Assembly (NCBI GenBank): GCA_033720695.1
Contig: JAWWCA010000181.1
Location: forward strand, 1-7,295
DNA: 7,295 nucleotides
Source: DATGQT01 sp033720695
Lineage (GTDB): Bacteria; Bacteroidota; Rhodothermia; Rhodothermales; Rubricoccaceae
Direction: 5' to 3'
The position numbers and the translations under genes are program-made. The notes beneath the pieces are model-generated. The model had not been told where the DNA came from. It saw only the letters and a program-made list of their open reading frames with translations, and ran no database searches. This document shows positions 1-4,971 of the stretch, piece after piece (position 1 is the first letter of the stretch; every line of letters begins with the position of its first letter).

Positions 1-773
1 CCGTAAGCCCAAACCGCGAGCCGCCGCCCAGCCGTGACGGCCGGGTCCAGCTGGCGCAGGCTCCCCGCGGCCCCGTTGCGGGGGTTCGCGAACACCTTCT
101 CACCCGCGGCGGCGAGCGACGCGTTCAGCGCCTCGAAAGTGCTCTTCGGCATGTACACCTCCCCGCGCACCTCGAGGCGCTGCGGGGCGCCCTCAGGCAA
201 ACACAGGGGGATGGAGCGAATCGTCCGAACGTGCGCCGTCACGTTCTCTCCCACGAGGCCGTTGCCGCGCGTCGCCCCGAGGACGAGCTGCCCGGCCTCG
301 TAGGTGAGTGCGAGCGCCAGCCCGTCGATCTTCAGCTCGGCCTCCAGCGCCGGCTGCTCGCCCTCTCCCAGCTCATCGGCGAGACCGCGACACACGCGCT
401 CGTACCAGGCCTTCAGTTCCTCGGGATCGAAGGCGTTGCGGAGGGAGAGCAACGGCTGGGGGTGCTCCACCTTCTCGAACGCCTCGAGCGGCTCTCCGCC
501 GACGCGGAGCGTGGGCGATTCCGGCGTGCGCAGGTGGGGGAACCGCTCCTCCAGCACCTGCAGCGCACGGAAGAGCCGGTCGTACTGCGCATCGCTCACG
601 AGGGGCCGATCCTCTTGGTAGTAGGCCCGACCGAGACTGCGGACGACGTCGCGAAGCGTCCCCGCGAGCGCGCCCGCGGCGTCCTCGGGCACCTCGTCGG
701 CGGGGACGGTGTCGAGGTGATGGAGGGTGTCGAGGGCTCGCTCTACGAGCGGGCCGGTGGCGGAGTCGGTCAT
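1..773 (-). CDS. ligA: NAD-dependent DNA ligase LigA, N-terminal part (3' end outside window)
   Basis: This enzyme seals nicks in duplex DNA using NAD+ and joins Okazaki fragments during replication and repair. The window holds the first 257 residues. They include the NMN-binding domain Ia (YYQEDRPLVSDAQYDRL at about 51-67), the adenylation motif I KIDG at 148-151 with the nucleotide-accepting Lys148, the TRGNG stretch at 168-172, RGEVYMP at 203-209, and FANPRNGAAGSLRQLD at 228-243. All are typical of bacterial LigA. The OB-fold, zinc finger, HhH and BRCT domains lie beyond base 1. The ATG at 771-773 comes 3 bp after the stop of the rodZ-like gene, which supports translation within one operon. 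No Shine-Dalgarno sequence is visible. Compared with E. coli LigA, the segment before the domain Ia tyrosines is about 30 residues longer. The family assignment is essentially certain; only the N-terminal extension depends on the chosen start. Confidence 0.96.
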   Translation of the reverse strand, partial: MTDSATGPLVERALDTLHHLDTVPADEVPEDAAGALAGTLRDVVRSLGRAYYQEDRPLVSDAQYDRLFRALQVLEERFPHLRTPESPTLRVGGEPLEAFEKVEHPQPLLSLRNAFDPEELKAWYERVCRGLADELGEGEQPALEAELKIDGLALALTYEAGQLVLGATRGNGLVGENVTAHVRTIRSIPLCLPEGAPQRLEVRGEVYMPKSTFEALNASLAAAGEKVFANPRNGAAGSLRQLDPAVTAGRRLAVWAY

Positions 774-776
774 CCG

Positions 777-1865
777 TCAGGGCAGGCGTCGCGCGCCGGC
801 GGTCTGCAACGAGTCGAGGAGGCGCTGGCCGTTGGCGGGCGTGATCCGCAGCACCTCCCCCGGCTGGGGCGCCCACTCGAACCCCTGCCATCGGATCGTG
901 ACCTCGGAGGGGTCCATCCCCTCCGCCCCTTCGCCCCAGAGGATCACGCCCTCGTCGCTCTCGAATGTGAGCTCGTTCCCAGGCTCGACCCAGTAGGGGC
1001 GCCGCGCATCGGGGATCTCCGTGGTCCGGAAAGCCTGGAGCCCGTCGCCACCCGCGAGGACCGTGACACGGATGGGCAGGGCGAGGGGCGGGCCCTCCGC
1101 CGGCGCGGGCGGGGAGGCGTCCAGCGTGTCGGCGGGTGGCGCCCCCTCCGCCCCGACGGTGTCGGCCTCGACCCCCGACACGGACGCCGGCTCCGGCGCC
1201 GGGTCGCGCAGGAGCAACCACAGCACGCCTGCCACGACGAGGACCACGACGACCGTGGCGCCGATGATGGTCCCCCACGAGCGATCCAGGGAGCGGCCGG
1301 CCGATCGCGCAGCGGGCATCCCGACGCGGGAGCGAGCGGAAGGCTCCGGCGGGGGGGCGGCCGGACGGGGCTTGGGCTCGGGCTCCGGCGCTTGCGCGAG
1401 GGCGGCGACGGCCGGGGCCGTGCCTTCCGTCGCCGCCGGGGGCTTCGGCGGCGGCGCTTCGGTCTCCTCCGGCGTCGGCTCCGGCGCATCGTCCTCCGGC
1501 AGCCCTGGCGACTCCCGCACGGCCTCCGCCCCCTCTTCCGGGGCCAGATCGGGCGCCCCAGCGTCCTCTGCCGACACGGCGGCCGGCGCCTGGGGGGCAA
1601 CGCCCAATCCTCGGTACGTCCCGGCCCGCGTGGCGGAGTAGGCCTCCGACACATCGCCCGGGGAGAGCCCGACCGCCCGGGCGTAGGCCCGGAGGAAGGC
1701 CTTGATGTAGACGTCGTTGAAGGCCGGGTCGTTGAGCAGCTTGCCCGCTTCGAAGCGCTGCACGACGTCGGCGGGGATGCGGGTTTCCTGCTGGATCTCG
1801 TCGACGGAGACGCCAGCGGCCTCACGGGCGGCGCGGAGATCTGCTTCGAGGGAAGGGGTCGGCAT
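777..1865 (-). CDS. rodZ: RodZ-like helix-turn-helix membrane protein
   Basis: This is predicted to be a 362-residue bitopic membrane protein that links the MreB cytoskeleton to the cell-wall elongation machinery. Residues 5-75 form a RodZ/YfgA-type HTH (HTH_25). They include the AAREAAGVSVDEIQQ and KAFLRAYARAVGL stretches; the latter aligns by eye with the E. coli RodZ segment that touches MreB. Residues 88-190 are a long linker rich in Pro, Ala and Glu. A single membrane helix lies at about 199-219 with Arg residues before it, giving an N-in orientation. Residues 263-358 look like a RodZ C-terminal (DUF4115-like) beta domain containing RPYWVEPGNELTFES. I chose the ATG at 1863-1865; an in-frame TTG at 1889 would add eight residues with no family resemblance. 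The stop is 3 bp from the ligA start, so the two are probably co-transcribed. Alternatives are a RodZ-related transcription factor or another HTH membrane anchor. Confidence 0.82.
   Translation of the reverse strand: MPTPSLEADLRAAREAAGVSVDEIQQETRIPADVVQRFEAGKLLNDPAFNDVYIKAFLRAYARAVGLSPGDVSEAYSATRAGTYRGLGVAPQAPAAVSAEDAGAPDLAPEEGAEAVRESPGLPEDDAPEPTPEETEAPPPKPPAATEGTAPAVAALAQAPEPEPKPRPAAPPPEPSARSRVGMPAARSAGRSLDRSWGTIIGATVVVVLVVAGVLWLLLRDPAPEPASVSGVEADTVGAEGAPPADTLDASPPAPAEGPPLALPIRVTVLAGGDGLQAFRTTEIPDARRPYWVEPGNELTFESDEGVILWGEGAEGMDPSEVTIRWQGFEWAPQPGEVLRITPANGQRLLDSLQTAGARRLP
1189..1486 (-). repeat. Dispersed in-frame (A/P)PEP-coding repeats in the RodZ linker
   Basis: The 10-base word GGCTCCGGCG (plus strand) occurs at 1189-1198, 1342-1351, 1381-1390 and 1477-1486. 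All four copies lie in the same reading phase of the minus-strand gene and encode APEP or PPEP, at residues 223-226, 172-175, 159-162 and 127-130. Three copies sit in the cytoplasmic linker and one directly after the membrane helix. This is low-complexity protein-coding repetition, not a mobile repeat. Confidence 0.7.
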
Positions 1866-1886
1866 GGCGGTGCAGATGGGACGGCT

Positions 1887-1894
1887 CAAGAATA
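1887..1894 (-). promoter_or_regulatory. Possible -7 box for the rodZ-ligA operon
   Basis: The minus strand reads TATTCTTG, one mismatch from the Bacteroidota TAnnTTTG element, and ends 21 bases before the chosen ATG. I found no matching TTG/TTTG box about 20 bases further upstream, so this is weak. The 144-bp gap between the reductase stop and rodZ leaves room for a promoter somewhere in this interval. Confidence 0.25.
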
Positions 1895-2003
1895 CGAACG
1901 CGCCTGCAGCGTCGGTTCGGTTCCTCGTTGGGGATGCCCCTGGGATTCCCGGCGGCCTCCACGAGCCGGATGAGGCCCTCCCGACGGCTGACGCGGAGCA
2001 CCG

Positions 2004-2025
2004 CGGTCGCTACTCTGCGCGACCG
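2004..2025 (-). terminator. Hairpin spanning the reductase stop codon, possible weak terminator
   Basis: A perfect 7-bp inverted repeat pairs CGGTCGC (2004-2010) with GCGACCG (2019-2025) around an 8-base loop. It overlaps the TAG stop of the reductase gene. Just downstream on the minus strand is a second short palindrome, GCGG-TGCT-CCGC (1993-2004). No U-run follows, so it may only attenuate transcription, protect the 3' end, or be chance in GC-rich DNA. Confidence 0.3.
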
Positions 2026-3419
2026 TTCCGGATGGTGTCGAGCATGGCTTCGATGCTCGTGACCTTGATCCGGGGTCGCCCCCTCGCCGCGCCGGCGGAG
2101 AGCTCGAACGCGTCCAGCCGACGCCAATCGTCGTAGGTGACGGCGAGGGGTTGGACGGCTCGGATCCGACGCTCGACCGCGTCGGCGGAGGGGTCCTCGG
2201 CGGGGAGGGTGACCCCGTTCGCGGCGTCCTCGAGCGCGTGCGCCACGGTCTCTTGGGCATCGGCCTTGTTCGTGCCGATGACCCCCGTCGGCCCTCGCTT
2301 GATCCAGCCGGCAGCGTAGAGCCCCGGGAGGGGCGCGCCGTCCTCCCCGGTGACGCGCCCCTCGACGTTGGGGATCACGCCCCAGCGCTCGTGGAACGGG
2401 ACGCCGGGCAGCGCCACGCCGCGGTACCCGATGGAGCGGAAGACGAGACCGACCGGCACGTCCTCGGTCTCCCCGGTCGGCTCCGGACGGAGGCGGCCGT
2501 CGTCTGCACGCACGAGCCGGTTCCGCATCAGGCGGACGGCCCCGACGCGCCCCGTCCCGTCGTCGACGAGTTCGACCGGGGAGACGAGGAAGCGGAAGAC
2601 GATGCACCGCTCCTTCTCCGTCCGTGCGCGGCCGGCGTACGACTGAACCACCTCCACCTTCTTGAGCGTGGGGCGATCCCCCGTCACGGTCATCGCCTCC
2701 TCACTGAGAGGGTCCAGCTCGGCTTCCTCGGGACGGACGTAGACGTCGGCGCCGGGGAGCTCGCCGAGCTCCTTGACCTCGGGCGTCGTGAACGCCGCTT
2801 GGGCCGGGCCGCGGCGGCCGAGGAGCAGCACCTCTCGAATCTGGCTCTCGCGGAGGGCCTCCAGCGCGTGGTCTGCGATGTCGGTCTGTGCCAGCTCCTC
2901 CGGTGTCCGGCAAAGGATCCTCGCGACATCAACGGCGACGTTGCCCACGCCGACCACGGCGGCCCGCTCACACGAGAGGTCGAACGAGGCGTCGCGGTAC
3001 TCGGGGTGGCCGTTGTACCACCACACGAACTCCGTCGCCGAGTGGCTGCCGTCGAGGTCCTCGCCGGGGATGCCGAGGCTGCGGTCCGTCTCAGCCCCCG
3101 TCGTGAAGATCACCTGGTGGTAATGCCGCCGGAGGTCCTCCAGCTGGAGGTGCTCGCCGAACGAGACGTTCCCGAAGAAGCGGAACCGGGGGTGATCAGC
3201 GACCTTCTCGAAGACCCGCGTGACGTTCTTGATCTTTTGGTGGTCGGGCGCGACCCCGGACCGGACGAGGCCGAACGGCGTCGGCAGGCGGTCGAGGAGG
3301 TCCACCTCGACGACGAAATCGTCCTGCTTGAGGAGCGCGTCGGCGGCGTAGAAACCGGCAGGGCCGGCCCCGACGATGGCGACCCGGAGGGGCTGGTGGT
3401 CGGTTCCGACGGCGTCCAT
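2010..3419 (-). CDS. fprA: Ferredoxin-NADP reductase, FprA/adrenodoxin reductase type
   Basis: This 469-residue FAD flavoprotein should move electrons between NADP(H) and ferredoxin-like partners in the cytoplasm. The FAD-binding Rossmann motif GAGPAG is at 17-22 and is followed by the family stretch PTPFGLVRSGVAPDHQKIKN (47-65). The NADP-binding motif GVGNVAVDVAR is at 157-167, and Arg202-Arg203 in GRRGPAQAAF are placed to bind the 2'-phosphate, which favours NADPH over NADH. The second FAD segment, GWIKRGPTGVIGTNKADAQ, is at 371-389. Length and motif order match the mitochondrial/mycobacterial FprA group rather than plant-type or thioredoxin-reductase-type FNRs. I start at the ATG 3417-3419, just before the FAD motif; the open frame continues up to 3584 but would then run through the tRNA gene. 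No ferredoxin gene is adjacent, so the physiological partner cannot be named. No Shine-Dalgarno sequence is visible; the leader is C-rich. Confidence 0.93.
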   Translation of the reverse strand: MDAVGTDHQPLRVAIVGAGPAGFYAADALLKQDDFVVEVDLLDRLPTPFGLVRSGVAPDHQKIKNVTRVFEKVADHPRFRFFGNVSFGEHLQLEDLRRHYHQVIFTTGAETDRSLGIPGEDLDGSHSATEFVWWYNGHPEYRDASFDLSCERAAVVGVGNVAVDVARILCRTPEELAQTDIADHALEALRESQIREVLLLGRRGPAQAAFTTPEVKELGELPGADVYVRPEEAELDPLSEEAMTVTGDRPTLKKVEVVQSYAGRARTEKERCIVFRFLVSPVELVDDGTGRVGAVRLMRNRLVRADDGRLRPEPTGETEDVPVGLVFRSIGYRGVALPGVPFHERWGVIPNVEGRVTGEDGAPLPGLYAAGWIKRGPTGVIGTNKADAQETVAHALEDAANGVTLPAEDPSADAVERRIRAVQPLAVTYDDWRRLDAFELSAGAARGRPRIKVTSIEAMLDTIRNGRAE

Positions 3420-3477
3420 GGGGGCGGGGGGCTGGTGCGAGCGCCGGAAGCATACGAGTCGGCGCGCAAACCGTCGT

Positions 3478-3501
3478 CCCCCGGCCCGAAGCCCCCGACC
3501 C
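3478..3501 (-). other. G-quadruplex-like G-run cluster upstream of the reductase
   Basis: Read on the minus strand, four G-runs of 3, 5, 3 and 5 bases are separated by loops TC, CTTC and CC. This meets the usual G3+N1-7 pattern. It lies between the tRNA terminator hairpin and the reductase start, on the non-template strand of the reductase. It could fold in the displaced DNA strand, or in the leader RNA if transcription starts upstream of it. High GC content makes such motifs more common by chance. Confidence 0.45.
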
Positions 3502-3510
3502 AAACAGAAT

Positions 3511-3540
3511 CGCCCGGCCCCTCCGAAGAGAAGCCGGGCG
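3511..3540 (-). terminator. UUCG-capped hairpin terminator of the tRNA-Pro gene
   Basis: On the minus strand CGCCCGGC-UUCUC pairs fully with GAGGG-GCCGGGCG, giving a 13-bp stem (two G-U pairs) closed by a C(UUCG)G tetraloop. The sequence after the stem, AUUCUGUUUGG, has a moderate number of U residues. It begins 2 bases after the tRNA 3' end, the expected place for an intrinsic terminator of a single-tRNA unit. Without a solid U-tract, termination strength is inferred. Confidence 0.8.
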
Positions 3541-3542
3541 GG

Positions 3543-3616
3543 TCGGGTAGGCGGGATTCGAACCCACGACCTCCTGCACCCCATGCAGGCGCGCTACCGG
3601 GCTGCGCCACTACCCG
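3543..3616 (-). tRNA. tRNA-Pro(GGG)
   Basis: The 74-base gene folds into a full cloverleaf. The acceptor stem is CGGGTAG/CTACCCG with discriminator A at 3543, the D stem is GCGC/GCGC, and the anticodon stem is CCTGC/GCAGG around loop ATGGGGT. The T arm is GTGGG-TTCGAAT-CCCGC. The anticodon GGG (plus-strand CCC at 3580-3582) reads CCC and CCU proline codons. The C1-G72 pair, A73 and G37 are hallmarks of bacterial tRNA-Pro. CCA is not encoded (the next bases are CCC), so the nucleotidyltransferase must add it. It sits 22 bp after the merR stop and 2 bp before the terminator hairpin. Confidence 0.97.
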
Positions 3617-3624
3617 TCGAAGCT

Positions 3625-3657
3625 CGAAAATAGCGCGGTCAGCCGAGCCGGCGCAAC
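3625..3657 (-). promoter_or_regulatory. Predicted promoter of the tRNA-Pro gene
   Basis: The minus strand carries GTTG (3657-3654), a 21-base spacer and TATTTTCG (3632-3625). This is one mismatch from the Bacteroidota -7 element TAnnTTTG, with an acceptable distance to the -33 TTG. It can also be read as a sigma70-like TTGCGC-N18-TATTTT. The tRNA 5' end follows 8 bases after the -7 box, so the primary transcript would have a leader of only a few bases. The upstream box lies inside the last codons of merR. Confidence 0.55.
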
Positions 3658-3965
3658 ACGTCCTCCAAGAATGCACGCAGCTTCAACAGCTCCGCATGGG
3701 GCACACCGTCCGCACCCGCCTGCGTGCGCTCGAGCGCCTGCCGGGCCCCCTCGATCGTGTACTTCTCGTCGCGGCGGAGATGCTTGATCCGCTCCACCAT
3801 CTCGATGTCGCGGAGGGTGTAGACGCGGTTGCCAGCGCGGTTCTTCTTCGGCTCCAGCTCGGGGAACTCCGTCTCCCAGTAGCGGAGGACGTGCGCCTTC
3901 AGCCCGGTCATGCGGCTGACCTCGCTGATCGAGTAGTAGAGCTTCTTAATCCCCTCAGGCTTCAT
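3639..3965 (-). CDS. MerR-family transcriptional regulator (short form)
   Basis: This is a 108-residue DNA-binding protein. The winged helix-turn-helix occupies residues 9-75: YYSISEVSRMTGLKAHVLRY contains the HTH, ETEFPELEPKKNRAGNRVYT the wing, and RDIEMVERIKHL plus YTIEGARQAL the following helices. A short C-terminal helix (about 90-107) probably mediates dimerisation. There is no effector-binding domain and no cysteine, so metal or thiol sensing as in MerR or SoxR is not expected. The form resembles the stand-alone MerR-like proteins common in Bacteroidota/Rhodothermota, whose targets are mostly unknown. I use the ATG at 3963-3965; an ATG at 3990-3992 would add nine residues and cannot be excluded. 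It is divergent from the DMT transporter across 70 bp, so regulation of that gene or of itself is possible but unproven. Confidence 0.88.
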   Translation of the reverse strand: MKPEGIKKLYYSISEVSRMTGLKAHVLRYWETEFPELEPKKNRAGNRVYTLRDIEMVERIKHLRRDEKYTIEGARQALERTQAGADGVPHAELLKLRAFLEDVLRRLG

Positions 3966-4035
3966 GCCCACCAAGGTACGCAACGACGCCATTTCCGGGT
4001 GCCGGGGCTAGGTTTTGCGGTCCCCTCCCCCGCGC
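3966..4035. promoter_or_regulatory. Divergent merR/DMT transporter intergenic region
   Basis: These 70 bases must hold the promoters of both divergent genes. On the plus strand TAGGTTTTG (4009-4017) resembles a -7 box with one extra spacer base and ends 18 bases before the transporter ATG. On the minus strand TACCTTGG (3978-3971) is one mismatch from TAnnTTTG but lies so near the merR ATG at 3965 that the transcript would be almost leaderless. I see no convincing upstream partner box for either, and no long dyad typical of a MerR operator. Confidence 0.4.
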
Positions 4036-4962
4036 ATGGCCGACCGCTCCTCCTGGCGTTACGACGCCGCCCTCCTCCTCGTCGTCCTCATCTGGGGCCT
4101 TAACTTCCCCGTGATCAAGGTGCCGCTCCTGGCGATGCACCCGTTCACGGTCAACCTCTTCCGCTTCTGCGTCTCCGTGGTCGTGCTCGGCGCGCTGTGG
4201 GGTCTCGAGGCGAGGCGGAACGGGCGCTCGTATGTCGAACCGGTCCGCCAGATGCCGGGGGTCGTCGTGGGGCTCGGGCTCGTCGGGCACGTGGGGTACC
4301 AGGTGCTGTTCATCCTCGCCGTGGCGCGGACGAGCGCCGGGAGCGCCGCGCTCATCATCGCGTCGAGCCCGATGTGGACGGCGCTCATCGGGCACGCGCT
4401 GGGGATCGACCGGATGCAGCGCGGGGCCTGGGGCGGCCTGCTCCTCTCTACGCTCGGGGTCGCCGTCGTCGTCCTCGCGGGCGAGGGGGAGATCGACTTC
4501 TCGAACGAGGGGTTTCTGGGCAACGTGCTGATGCTGATCGGAGCGGTGCTCTGGGCCGTCTACACCGTGTTCTCGCGCCCGGCCCTTGCGCGAGGGGCCG
4601 CGCCCCTCGGCCTCGCCTTCTACAGCGTGCTCGTGGCGTTCCCCGTCCTCGCCGCGCTCGGCGTGACGACGGTGGGGACCACGGCGTGGGCCAGGGTGGA
4701 CGCCTGGACGTGGGCCGCGCTCGTCTTCTCGGGCGGGCTCTCGACGGGGCTCGCCTACTACCTCTGGAACCTCGCCGTCCGGCGCGTCGGGCCGTCGCAG
4801 ACGGCGGCGTTCTCGAACCTCGTCCCGTTCGTCGCCCTCGTGGCCGCGTTTCTCCTCCTGGGCGAGCCCATCCGGCTCCCGCAGGTTCTCGGCGGCGCCC
4901 TCATCGTCGGGGGACTGGTCCTGATGCGGCGGCGGCGAGGGCCGATCGAGCGGATGCGCTGA
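4036..4962 (+). CDS. EamA/DMT-superfamily transporter
   Basis: This 308-residue integral inner-membrane protein is a drug/metabolite transporter with two EamA repeats, at about residues 12-147 and 162-297. Ten hydrophobic segments can be drawn, roughly at 10-30, 38-57, 72-96, 102-122, 131-148, 163-181, 190-211, 224-245, 256-276 and 282-297. Family signatures include LIWGLNFPVIK (18-28), ALIIASSPMWTAL near the end of the first repeat, and AFSNLVPFVALVAAFLLLGEP (258-278) near the end of the second. The C-terminus is basic (RRRRGPIERMR). The family contains amino-acid and metabolite exporters, and the substrate cannot be read from sequence. I chose the ATG at 4036-4038 over an upstream TTG at 4015. 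The stop is 9 bp from the convergent sbcC stop. It is the only plus-strand gene in the window. Confidence 0.93.
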   Translation: MADRSSWRYDAALLLVVLIWGLNFPVIKVPLLAMHPFTVNLFRFCVSVVVLGALWGLEARRNGRSYVEPVRQMPGVVVGLGLVGHVGYQVLFILAVARTSAGSAALIIASSPMWTALIGHALGIDRMQRGAWGGLLLSTLGVAVVVLAGEGEIDFSNEGFLGNVLMLIGAVLWAVYTVFSRPALARGAAPLGLAFYSVLVAFPVLAALGVTTVGTTAWARVDAWTWAALVFSGGLSTGLAYYLWNLAVRRVGPSQTAAFSNLVPFVALVAAFLLLGEPIRLPQVLGGALIVGGLVLMRRRRGPIERMR

Positions 4963-4971
4963 CCCCGCCCG

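Noticed and set aside
1349..1387. G-rich run in rodZ as a G-quadruplex
   Set aside because: The runs are separated by a loop longer than seven bases, leaving only three well-spaced G-runs, and the composition follows from Pro codons on the opposite strand.
231..1973. 580-codon open frame on the plus strand
   Set aside because: It is the reverse shadow of ligA and the rodZ-like gene, which have clear conserved motifs on the minus strand. Its product is Arg/Gly-rich low complexity.
3420..3584. Extended N-terminus for the reductase
   Set aside because: The extra 55 codons cross the G-run cluster, the terminator hairpin and part of the tRNA gene. Family members begin just before the GAGPAG motif, where an ATG exists at 3419.
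3979..4019. CGCAA...TTGCG inverted repeat as a MerR operator
   Set aside because: The arms are only five bases and 30 bases apart, unlike the compact dyads with 19-20-bp promoter spacers used by MerR proteins.
4015..4035. TTG start adding seven residues to the transporter
   Set aside because: The added RSPPPR residues show no family match, the codons overlap the promoter-like TTTTG box, and the ATG at 4036 fits the usual short N-terminus.
2151..4103. 650-codon open frame on the plus strand
   Set aside because: It runs antisense through the reductase, a tRNA gene and merR. Its protein is compositionally odd and matches no family I know. Long antisense frames are expected in DNA of this GC content.
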